A DNA stretch of 64,000 nt from Xestospongia bergquistia (Eukaryota; Porifera; Demospongiae; Haplosclerida; Petrosiidae), in contig OZ014423.1 of the NCBI GenBank assembly GCA_963965975.1, positions 5,606,301 to 5,670,300 on the forward strand. The letters are read 5' to 3'. Shown in pieces: positions 11,798-22,226 of this stretch (its first letter is position 1; the number at the start of each line of letters is the position of its first letter). A program made the position numbers and the translations under genes. The notes below the pieces were generated by a model that saw nothing but the letters and a program-made list of their open reading frames with translations, ran no database searches and had not been told where the DNA came from.

Positions 11798-12634
11798 CTA
11801 AATATGCAAGTAATCCTTGTTATTTTTGATCAATACTTCTCTTTCAAGGTTATTGCCAATTAGCCTATTTCTTTTTCCGATACATGCATTTTCAACAATT
11901 GAAAAAATCCTTTCTACAGGTACTAAAGAGGCTGGCACAACTAGTACATCACATGCTAACTTAGAGAGTATTGGAAATAGTGACTCTGATTTGACCCAGA
12001 AGTTCAAAGCGTCCATCGCATCTGGAGGGTTGCTCTTTCTTTGTTGAATGAAAAATTTCTTCTTGTTCTTCAGAGGTAGTTGATGCAATTTCTTTATTCT
12101 GCTTAGAAACCAGCTTTGACAAATGCCAAAACTTTTTAAGTGGTGGCTCAATGACCAGTTCTTTGGTATTTTCTTGGGTGGTAATGTCTTTTTCATCTCT
12201 GGTTTTGCTGTGACTTTGTACTTGTGTATCAATGAAATACTTGACAAGTTCCTTTAAGTAGCATATTCCTTCGTCTAGCTGTTCATTGGAAAGAATCAAA
12301 GAATATTGTGGGTCAAGTAGTGTGGAAACAATATGGAAACCATCAAATAAGCAGAAAGGGAGGTGTAATCTTCTCCACAACACAACGTTGTGTATTCAGC
12401 AAATGGTTGGAGGAAGTCAACGATATTATTGATCTTTTTCCATTTGCTGGTTTGTAAGCCATTCCACTCAAGCACTTCAGTTAATAGGCAGACACTCTCT
12501 TTGCTTTCCAAAAGCCAATGTTTACCATTTACATCAATTTGGCACACAGTCTTTCCTAGACTCACATCATATTTAAAATAGTCCCAAACTGGGCTGGTTT
12601 TTGGCCTTCCAGGTTGTACTGCTGCTATAGCCAT
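11798..12634 (-). pseudogene. hAT transposase, broken (BED finger to dimerisation domain)
   Basis: Minus strand: the N-terminal piece (12634-12296) begins with a BED-like finger start (SPVWDYFKYD, GKTVCQI) and a transposase stretch (VDFLQPFAEYTTLCCGEDY, approximate). The C-terminal piece (12247-11798) has the hAT dimerisation domain: DALNFWVKSESLFPILSKLA, then VPASLVPVERIFSIV and KRNRL. The pieces are in different frames and most of the catalytic middle is absent, so this copy is nonautonomous. It is shorter than an intact hAT transposase (about 600-700 residues). Confidence 0.85.
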
Positions 12635-12651
12635 CTTGATCAGAATGCCAG

Positions 12652-12765
12652 ATACTGTATGTCACACGGCAAGCAGCAGTCTGAGACAGCTGTTTGCAAT
12701 GTGACATACAGTATGGTCAAAAGAAAGTTGTGAGACAGCCTGTCTCACAACTTTCTTTTGACCAT
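12652..12765. repeat. Two adjacent inverted repeats inside the hAT element
   Basis: Outer pair: ATACTGTATGTCAC at 12652-12665 and its complement at 12701-12714. Immediately next to it, arms 12713-12738 and 12740-12765 are 26-bp perfect reverse complements around a single base. They lie just upstream of the transposase start and may be subterminal hairpins or a replication snap-back. Confidence 0.9.
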
Positions 12766-13106
12766 TCAGCTTGATCATTCACTTAATTGATTGTTATTTT
12801 AGTTTGTGTTTAACTGTTTACACATTTGAAATTTTGAATGGTTAACTGATCTGATTGTGTGAAATCTAGAAATGAAATAACTAAAATTCACAACTACTTT
12901 CATGCAATTTTAGTTTTTGTTATTAATTGTAAATCAATGGCTGGTTAATTTTAGTTATAGTTTGTTATTGTTAACAATAATGATTTGGCAATTACAAAAA
13001 TAGTTTTAGTTTTAGTTATTGTTAAACAATTACAACACTAATTTTAATGTATTACTTTATAGTATTAGCTAAGTCTAAGTGATAGTGTCAGTAAGAAGGT
13101 TAGCTC

Positions 13107-13743
13107 TTAATTGTAGGAGGTAGGTAGATAAGGGCCAGACTCCCTACCAGACATGAGACTATTAGCTCTTTTAGGAGGTGGACGAAGGGGAGCTTCCCTA
13201 CCAGATGAGAGAGTATTAGCTTTTGAGGGAGGTTCGCTATTAGATGAGATGGTATTAGACCTCGTATTAGGTGGAAGACGACTACTACAAAAGTAGGAAA
13301 GATGACATCATAAACAATTCTTGTAAATATTATTTTTTGATCACTTACTTGTCAGTTTCAGATAGGGTACTATTTTGTTGTGTACTCTTTTATCAATTAA
13401 ACAATTTATTATAGTTATATTAAAAATCATTTTATATCTTACCAGTTGGGTTATTGGTGTTGTCCTTGTTGTTTCAAGTTTGGATCTTATCTGTCTGGAA
13501 GGAGTTTTATATTGATTTGCAACATTATCTTGTTGTCGGAACGGAAACCATATGATGGTTCTCTGAAACAAGTACACAATAAAAAATTATTGATCATAAG
13601 AAAGTCATATAACATACATCAGCTCCTCTTACTGATAATTTTGAATAAAATGATGAAGTTGTTTCCTATAAAACAAAAGCCAGATTTTACAAATGTACTG
13701 GTTATTAAATAGAGTTTCTATATGCTGTCCACATGTCTAGTTG
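13107..13743 (-). pseudogene. ANTXR 3'-end fragment (last four exons) at the A/B junction
   Basis: Contains the tail exon in its short E-type form (stop at 13107), the [14 protein letters not shown]-type exon, the [12 protein letters not shown] exon and the YSKLSL exon, matching 37054-37700 of ANTXR-E. It ends abruptly in intronic sequence at about 13743, where unit B's TMEM86 leader (GTGAGTCACAC) begins. There is no promoter or upstream exon, so it is a non-functional relic of the duplication. Confidence 0.85.
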
Positions 13744-13900
13744 TGAGTCACACACCTTTATTGCTAAACCAGACTACATTATATTATTAGTGCTTATTAG
13801 TTTCGTCTAGGTTGTATTGTAATATGCGATTGTATTATGAATTAAATAACTGTGCATTTATCTGATGCTTATCATCCTTCTTTCACAGAGTCTGATCAAC

Positions 13901-14596
13901 ATGGAGCTATTCCATCAAGTAGCTGCACTTGTTTACGGAATCCTCAGCTGTTTTTACATGTTCTTTATGATGAGGAGTAATCGGACACACCTCAAAGCGT
14001 TCACCAAGATTTTGCCACTAATAGTAGCAGCTGTTTGTGTTATGTACACAGTAACAAGGAATATTGCTCCACTTGATATAAAGTCTCCATTTTACATGCC
14101 TAAAATGAACATGACCCTATGGGAACTCCTCTTCTCCATGATTGGAGACATATATCTTGTTTATTCCCGTCTGTTTATCTATGGGCTTTTGTCTTTTTGC
14201 ATAGCTCAATGTTTTTTAACATTCACATTGTCCGATGATGGATTTCTTTTTTTTCAAGTTCGGACACCAGAACTGATGTCTCTCCTTTGCATCAGTATTA
14301 TCTCCTTAGCAGTTTTTTATTTGCTTCCTAAGCTCAAATGTGCTATGGCTATCCCAGGTTTTATTTACTGTTTCCTGATTACCATTATGTTTTGGAGTGC
14401 TGTCATGCAAGCCCAGAAACACATCTCTATTGTCTCGGTGTCTGGAGCATTTGGTGCTGGAGTGTTTTACATCTCTGATTTGGTGTTGTCTATTAATAAA
14501 TATGGAAAGCAAATTCCAATGGCTGATGTTATCATTATGATAACATACTATATTGCTCAACTTGTTATTCCATTGTCTGTTATATATTCTGAATAA
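13901..14596 (+). CDS. TMEM86-like protein (unit B)
   Basis: 231-residue copy almost identical to the one at 5896. Differences seen: Phe to Leu in NIAPLDIKS, Ile to Thr in QCFLTFTLS, loss of one Tyr codon (VFYLLPK against VYFYLLPK), Val to Ala in MQAQKH and Thr to Ile in IIMITYY. SMIGDIYL and YISDLVLS motifs are kept. All changes are in frame, so the gene looks functional. Start chosen at MELFHQ after the CAG acceptor, as for the other copies. Convergent with ANTXR-B. Confidence 0.87.
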   Translation: MELFHQVAALVYGILSCFYMFFMMRSNRTHLKAFTKILPLIVAAVCVMYTVTRNIAPLDIKSPFYMPKMNMTLWELLFSMIGDIYLVYSRLFIYGLLSFCIAQCFLTFTLSDDGFLFFQVRTPELMSLLCISIISLAVFYLLPKLKCAMAIPGFIYCFLITIMFWSAVMQAQKHISIVSVSGAFGAGVFYISDLVLSINKYGKQIPMADVIIMITYYIAQLVIPLSVIYSE

Positions 14597-14938
14597 GAAC
14601 ACTTATAGTAATTATAAAACATTGTTTATTAGTATTGACTTTATTCTACATTCCTTGAAGACTAGTTAAATTATGTATACTCTCTTTATAGTCATGACAT
14701 ATGGAAATAATTTTTTTTAAATTGCTGAGAAAAATGACAAAACCATATGTGATCATCATCTGTTACAATGATATGATAAAGGTATTATACACAAAAAAAT
14801 CCTTTAAAACATCACTACACACTTCACTAAAGTATTATTAATATTATTATTATGTTATTAGTATTAGTATTATTATATTGTAGGACAAACTAAACATTTC
14901 AGCATTACTTTAAAGTATCACTTCTTAGCATTTTAAGT

Positions 14939-17900
14939 TCAAGCATTAGTATTAGAAAGAGTATTAGCTCTTCTAGGAGTTGGACGAGGCACTCTTCCAG
15001 ATGAAAGAGTATTAGATCTTAAAGTAGTTGGACAAGGGGGAGGCTCTGTTCCAGATGAAACAGTATTAGATCTTAAAAGAGTTGGATGAGGAGAAGGTTC
15101 CTTCCCAGATGAGAGAGTTTTTGATTTTAAAGAAGGTGGACAAGAAGGAGGTTCCCTACCAGATGATGGAGTATTAATTTTAAGATGAGAAGGAGGTTTT
15201 CTGTCATATGAGATGGTATTAGCACTTTTAGGAGATGGACGAAGGAAAGGTTCCCTAACAGACGAGAGGGTATTAGCTTTTGAAGTACGTAAAGGACGAG
15301 AGGGAGGTTCTCTATTAGATGAGATGATATTAGACCTCATATTAGGTGGAAGACGACTACTACTAAAGTAGGAAAGATGACATCATATACAATATCTTGT
15401 AAATATTATTATTTGATCACTTACTTGTCAGTTTTAGATAGGGTACTATTTTGTTGTGTACTCTTCTATTAATTAAACAATTTATTACAATTACATTAAA
15501 AAATCATTTTACATCTTACCAGTTCGGTTATTAATGTTGTCCTTGTTGTTTCAAGTTTGGATCTTATCTGTCTGGAAGGAGTTTTATATTGATTTGCAAC
15601 AGTATCTTGTTGTCGGAATGGAAACCATATGATAGTTCTCTGAAACAAGTACACAATAAAATGTTATTGATCATAAGAAAGTCATATAACATACATCAGC
15701 TCCTCTTACTGGTCTAATAAGTGATAATTTTGAATAAAATGATGAAGCTGTTTCCTATACAACAAAAGCCAGATTTCACAAATGTACTGGTTATTAAATA
15801 CAATACTTTGAGTTTCTATATGCTGTCCATGTGATATCCACATGTCGAGTTGTCATTGTTATGTATTTTAAAGCATACCTTAACATATCTCCATGATGTA
15901 CTGATACATGATGATTTGCAATTTTTCGTTCTTGGAGGTCTATAAGGTCTTAAAAGTCTTGAAGGTCTTGAAGGTCTTGAAGATGAAGAAGACTCCACAT
16001 CTTCTCCCATTTCAATTATATTAGCATCCTATAATTTCAAACAGATCTGTATCATAATGGTGATGTATAATATACCTTAGTTGCAGTTAGCTTATTGCCT
16101 TTTTTGGTAGCTCCCTTGTCACCCCAGTATACCTAAAAATTCAAGTATAACTGTTTCTGTTATAATTAGGTGGGTTTGTGACATACTGGTAAAGGTCTAA
16201 TGCCACCTGCACCTCTACCACCATAATATGAGGCATCTACTGTTGCCCATTTCTTTGGACCTGGGTTCTCTTCAAGCTATATGAGTTAATTAAAATTACA
16301 AAATTAATATGAATTCCAATACACAGGCTTTTATATATCAGGTACCTGTTCAGGCTCTGGTTCAGGTTCAGGTTCAGGAGTTGACAAAGTTTTCTAAATA
16401 AAGATATACATTAGAAGAGCTGTACATGTGTCTACTAACTCCAGTTAGAAGAGGAAAGAAAAACCAGATGAGTAACAGCACTATCAATATTATTAGTCCT
16501 AATAGACCAAATGTAAGTCCAGCTACTAGTCCAGCATTAACAGGCTGATAAAAGTAAACAATTGTTATGACAATACTAATAGTTTGGTTAATGTAAGTAT
16601 AGACATAATAATATATTTAGACAACCTTTACCTTAGTTGTACAGTCATTTACATACATTGTGACATTACTAGAGATAAAGGAGATACCATTGAGAGTGAC
16701 CTGTAGTAGAACTTGTCTTTATATAAATAAAGAGAAACACTTAGATAACAGAGAATCTAGAAGTGTCAAACACACACTGCCTTTTGTTAAATTGAGGGAC
16801 AGAACAAGTTATTTTATCATAAGATATATCCCCAACAGTGCTAGTAACTAGTACATAATATGTATTGAATTTAGGTATCTTATTAACTAATGTGTACTTT
16901 GAAATTCTGTCTCATTAAAGAGAAATCGACATGCTGTCATGTTTGGATTAGGTGTGTTGGTAAATCCTTGTCCTGTGAGTGTTGTAGTCAAACCATCTTG
17001 ATTAATACAAACATTAACAGGATCAGCTGATATTATCTCAATACATGTATCATTAATAACCTGATATAATGAAGAGTATCATCTTATATTATGACAGTCA
17101 TTGTATACCTGATTAATAATTAGACAACCTTACCTTAGTTGTACAGTCATTTACATACATTGTGACATTACTAGAGATATAGGAGATACCATTGAGAGTG
17201 ACCTGTAGTAGAACTTGTCTTTATATAAATAAAGAAAAACACTTAGATAACAGAGAATGTAGAAGTGTCAAACACTCACTGCCTTTTGTTAAATTGTGGG
17301 ACTGAACAAGTTATTTTATCATAAGATATATCCCCAACAGTGCTAGTAACTAGTACATAATATGTATTGAATTTAGGTATCTTATTAACTAATGTGTACT
17401 TTGAAATTCTGTCTCATTAAAGAGAAATCGACATGCTGTCATGTTTGGATTAGGTATGTGGGTAAATCCTTGTCCTGTGAGTGTTGTAGTCAAACCATCT
17501 TGATTAATACAAACATTAACAAGATCAGCTGATATTATCTCAATACATGTATCATTAATAACCTGATATAATGAAGAGTATCATCTTATATTATGACAGT
17601 CATTGTATACCTGATTAATAATTGATGTAAGGTATTGAAAATCACTACAAATAAATAATTCATTATCATTTTGTACAAGTGCTCTTAACTATAATAATAA
17701 AAAGAATTATTAGCTGTTGTTTGTGTAATTACTATACCTGTTGTCTGTCATCATTACCTACTTCAATAGCAAATATGGATGCCCCTTTCTGACGAGCAAT
17801 TTGAGCCTGTCATTAATCATAGATGCAATACATTAAATGCTTAATTGTGGTTAAAATGTGACATGTGTATATTTAATGTTTATCTAGAGAAAGGGCTAGC

Positions 17901-20605
17901 CCATTGCCTTTCATTCTTATATGTACTGGTACATTGATTGGGTTATAGGAAGTGTTCCTAATAGAAGGTTGATATATAGAACATGTACTATATGTAGATC
18001 TATACCCAGAACATCAGTGTCATTCTTTAAAACATGTCTTTTTGGGACCACTTTCCTCTAAAGAATACCTCAAATTTATATCAATTTACATATATATATA
18101 TAATTTTAAATAGATGTTCTAATACCTGTTTATTTGCTTCAGCATCATCTGATATTATTCCATCTGTTAATATTAGGATAACACTAGCAGTATCTCCTCC
18201 CAACCTATTAATCTGTTCATTAACCTGAAAAGTACATCATTACTCATATATATCATGTGATATTAATTAAAGCATAATATAACATTATATATATTACAAA
18301 TAATATGATATATATATATATACCTTTTGTAGTCCAGTGGCTAAGCTAGTAAGACCTCCAACAGGATGATTTTGAAGATTTATAATGCCCTTAGCAATCT
18401 GTTGCCTAAATAAGATAAAAAATACAATTAATAAAACTTTGCAATACCATATATGGGTTTGTCATATTTTACATGAATATACTCAATATATTAACTATTC
18501 ATGAATATTTTAAAGTACAACACCAAGTATTTGTTAAATCATTATTATTGATATTAATAATACCTGTCAGATGTTAGGTTGAGGTGAACAACTCCTTTAT
18601 CAGCAAAAGTGATGAAAGATAGTCGAAAATTAGGACTAAAAGATATTAAAAGGTAATATAGTTATATACATATTAAAATAGACTGTTTGCTGTTGTTTTA
18701 GGTTGCATTGACAACAATATATTGTTTTGATATGAATTAGTAAACTTTATGTAGCTCAATAAATAACTCATCAAAAAAGATATATGTTTTTTCATAAATT
18801 CAATAGTGACAGCTCTCATACAAAAGTATAACACTAACTTGTGTAATTTTGCAATACTATGTATAGTAATGAATCTTCACTGTTCAGGCAATTAACTGCA
18901 CAATCGTCAGCTAAAATGTTATTTTAATAATAAAACAGTGTGATGTTTCCTATTTTCAGTATCTCATATTATATACATATCTTAATTAACAACAGATTAG
19001 TTAAGTCAATTTTACAGTGACAAACAAACTCAGGAGATGGTTTACAAGTATTTCTATAATATTCATTGTATAATTAATACATCCTTAACTTTACACTGGA
19101 TCAATTATGTAAGTTTGCCATCAAAGTCAGAAATTTCACTAACATTGCAATGCAATCAATGCAACAACAATGTATTGACAAGCTAAGATAAGATCAAGAC
19201 TCAGTAAAAACAGGATTAATAAAACAAACTATGAAACACCAAACCAAGGTGCATAATTGAATGCTACTATATTGATTGATTTGATTTTAAAAGGTTTGTC
19301 AACAGCTTATCAGCCAGTATTCAGTTTCTCTTCTGAGAGGAACAAACAGCAATTGTACAACTAACTCACTTGACTTTCAAGCAACATCAAAGTATAATAA
19401 TATAACTTATACATTATATCTGTCTAACTCAAACTTGTTACTGAAGCTGAAATTTTTTAATTGTATTATCAACTGAAAAGGTAAGAATTGAGCATTTTTT
19501 ATTAGTTTTAACAGCTGCTGTGATTGTATTATTTGAAAATGATGTTTAATATTGAGTCTTTTGAGGAGGTTTGACAAATTATTTTATCACTTCATTGTAA
19601 GCAATCTGATTGGTCAATTACAGACAAGCATGACAGAAAAATCAGTTACACACCACTATACCAGTATAGTGGTGTGTAACTGATTTTTCTGTAGAGTACC
19701 ATTGGGATTAAAATAATTTAATTTTCTTCCTATAGTTGTATAACTTATACAACTAGTGACCATCAATGTTGCATACTTGACAAAATTTACTGTGACATTC
19801 TGCACAAATGGTATAAATTCTGTTCCAAAGTGACCTCCAACACTACCAGAACTAAAAAAAGGTAAAAACTTATAACATTAATTTTTTGGTCATACAAAAA
19901 TAAGCTATCCAGACACTAATGACATACATGTACAGATACAGGTACATACAAATATAGGTACAAACATCATAATAATTCATATAATTTATTAATTGATTAG
20001 TCAAATAAATTGTTAATAACTGGAGAACTGCAGAGGATATGGTTAACTGCAAAACTGAAAGCAGTGAGTTCAGAGGATATGGTTAACTGTAAAACTGAAA
20101 GCAGTGAGTTCAGAGGATATGGTTAATGGGAAAACTAGCATTGAGTTCAGAGGATGTGGTAATAAAGAAGGAGTGTCTTGTGGGTCATTAACTTACATCC
20201 ACAAACTAATAGCAATTGATTTTTAAGGGAATATTTTACCAACTGGGCAATCTTGGTTGTAAATGCACCTATGTATGATGTACAAGTTACAAAATGATAT
20301 AATGACAGTATTATATATAAGACAGGGTTATTGTTAATAATAATTTGAAACCATATGTCTACACATTGAATAGTATGGCTTTGTAATTAGAAGAATCATA
20401 GATAAATAAAACGTTTATTATCTATAGCAGTAGTTATTGCTATTATATACCATGATAGTTCTGTCATGGTATACAGATCAATATCATACCTGTCTAACAC
20501 AAAGTAGAAATCAAATACTCCTCTGCATTGAGGTACACTGCTTTGCACTCGTCCACACACAAATCCAATACCAGCAAAAAAAAGTAAGAGAAAAGGACAA
20601 AACAT
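14939..20605 (-). CDS. ANTXR-like VWA receptor, copy B, with duplicated Ig-like domain
   Basis: Same layout as copy A: signal peptide (start 20605), VWA domain with DSSGS split over exons 1 and 2, Thr in GGLTSLATG and LTDG all present, so the metal site is complete. Two copies of the three-exon membrane-proximal domain follow (about 17560-17123, then 17060-16621), then the transmembrane segment, a short PEPEPEP linker, [23 protein letters not shown] and a Ser/Pro-rich tail (stop at 14939). The exons bounding the duplicated block are phase 0 at both ends, so the duplication preserves frame. An extra approximately 250-bp intron block lies around 17858-18110, and an approximately 850-bp block with a palindrome around 18905-19760, both absent from copy A. 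Confidence 0.84.
16621..17560 (-). repeat. Direct duplication of three exons (Ig-like domain) in ANTXR-B
   Basis: Sequence from AGACAACCTTACCTTAGTTG onward occurs twice with a period of about 500 bp (16619 and 17121). Each copy holds the exons for [11 protein letters not shown], the short [17 protein letters not shown] exon and the [14 protein letters not shown] exon, with splice sites intact (GISFISS in the first copy). A matching duplication is in copy C at 24317 and 24824. Confidence 0.88.
19633..19692. repeat. 29-bp perfect palindrome, 2-nt loop, in ANTXR-B intron
   Basis: Arms 19633-19661 and 19664-19692 (start ACAGAAAAATCAGTTACACA) are perfect reverse complements around CA. The identical structure is in ANTXR-C at 27336-27395; copy D has only one arm (about 35347-35376). 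Confidence 0.93.
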
Positions 20606-21317
20606 GTTCACTTGCAGTCAGAGCACCTCAACCTGCTGTGCATTATTTATATATAATTATACCAAGCCCCGCCCTCACTTATGAGATAATCTTTTGCATG
20701 CAGTACGTAGGCGCCGATTTTACTAAAAATGCACATTAACTATGAGAGCGTTTAATGTCTCTTTAGTTTATTTTCAGTCTTTGTGCAGAGGCTGTCGTTA
20801 TGTAATCTGTGGTAGCTTGCTGTGTAATTGCTGTCACTGCTATCTACTGCTTTTTTTGTTATATACACTAACTTCGAAGGTAATCAAAACACTTTATATT
20901 GTTAATGCACGTATCATGTAACTATGATTCTATCAAAACAACCAATCTATACACGTTAACAATATGAGTAAATGTCATTTTAAGCAGTCTCATAGCCTCT
21001 AGTATCTTAAAGTTAGCAATAATGAGTGATTCCCTTAATTACAACAAACAATTCTACAATCAAAATAATCAGGACATTTTTTACAATAATTATTAAATTA
21101 TATGTAATCTTGTTTGCATGTGAAAAATTATTAGATTAATTTTTATAATTATACTATATAATAAAAACTACTTAGCATTATATACAGAACTATTTCCATT
21201 AAAACATCAATGATCTATAGCTATTGTACAATCCTTTTTAGCACATATACTATTTTAATGTATTACTTTATAGTATTAGCTAAGTCTAAGTGATAGTGTC
21301 AGTAAGAAGGTTAGCTC
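20606..21317. promoter_or_regulatory. Upstream region of ANTXR-B
   Basis: Same promoter blocks as ANTXR-A (CCCCGCCCTCAC, GGCGCCGATT, ACTATGAGAGCG at 20665-20755), then AT-rich DNA. The hAT empty site is at about 21249-21270. No gene seen. Confidence 0.5.
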
Positions 21318-21681
21318 TTAATTGTAGGAGGTAAGTAGATAAGGGGCAGACTCCCTACCAGACATGAGACTATTAGCTCTTTTAGGAGGTGGACGAAGGG
21401 GAGCTTCCCTACCAGATGAAAGAGTATTAGCTTTTGAGGGAGGTTCTCTATTAGATGAGATGGTATTAGACCTCGTATTAGGTGGAAGACGACTACTACT
21501 AAAGTAGGAAAGATGACATCATAAACAATATCTTGTAAATATTATTATTTGATCACTTACTTGTCAGTTTTAGATAGGGTACTATTTTGTTGTGTACTCT
21601 TCTATTAGTTAAACAATTTATTATAATTATATTAAAAAATCATTTTACATCTTACCTGCTGAGTTATTGATGTTGTCCTTA
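21318..21681 (-). pseudogene. ANTXR 3'-end fragment at the B/C junction
   Basis: Short E-type tail exon (stop at 21318), the next exon, and the beginning of the RTIIWFP exon, which is cut at GATGTTGTCCTT and joined directly to the middle of a TMEM86 gene. The break differs from the A/B and C/D junctions. Confidence 0.82.
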
Positions 21682-21892
21682 CCATTATGTTTTGGAGTGC
21701 TGTCATGCAAGTGCAGAAACACGTCTCTATTGTCTCAGTGTCTGGAGCATTTGGTGCTGGAGTGTTTTACATTTCTGATTTGTTGTTGTCTCTTAATAAA
21801 TATGGAAAGCAAATTCCAATGGCTGATGTTATCATTATGACAACATACTATATTGCTCAACTTGTCCATTGTCTGTTATATATTCTGAATAA
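21682..21892 (+). pseudogene. Truncated TMEM86 copy (unit C)
   Basis: Only the last third of the gene survives, from ACCATTATGTTTTGGAGTGC (IMFWSAVMQVQKH) to the old stop. A 5-bp deletion just after IAQLV shifts the frame and replaces the normal IPLSVIYSE ending. Both the missing 5' end and the frameshift mark it as dead. Confidence 0.9.
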
Positions 21893-22226
21893 GAACACTT
21901 ATAGTAATTATAAAACATTGTTTATTAGTATTGACTTTATTCTACATTCCTTGAAGACTAGTTAATTTATGTATACTCTCTTCATAGTCATGACATATGG
22001 AAATAATTTTTTTTAAATTGCTGAGAAAAATGACAAAACCATATATGATCATCGTCTGTTACAATGATATGATAAAGGCATTATACACAAAAAAATCCTT
22101 TAAAACATCACACTTCACTAAAGTATTATTAATATTATTATTATGTTATTAGTATTAGTATTATATTGTAGGACAAACTAAACATTTCAGCATTACTTTA
22201 AAGTATCACTTCTTAGCATTTTAAGT

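Larger units (their letters stand above)
11596..13048 (-). mobile_element. hAT DNA transposon remnant with 8-bp target duplication
   Basis: The element spans 11604-13040 (1437 bp). It is flanked by ATTTTAAT on both sides (11596-11603 and 13041-13048), the 8-bp duplication typical of hAT. Ends are imperfect inverted repeats: left TAGTAATGTAAAAGT, right (reverse complement) TAGTGTTGTAATTGT. Three other array units keep the uninterrupted site ACTATTTTAATGTATTAC (about 21249, 28905 and 36984), so the insertion is directly visible. Internal DNA carries broken transposase exons on the minus strand. Confidence 0.88.
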
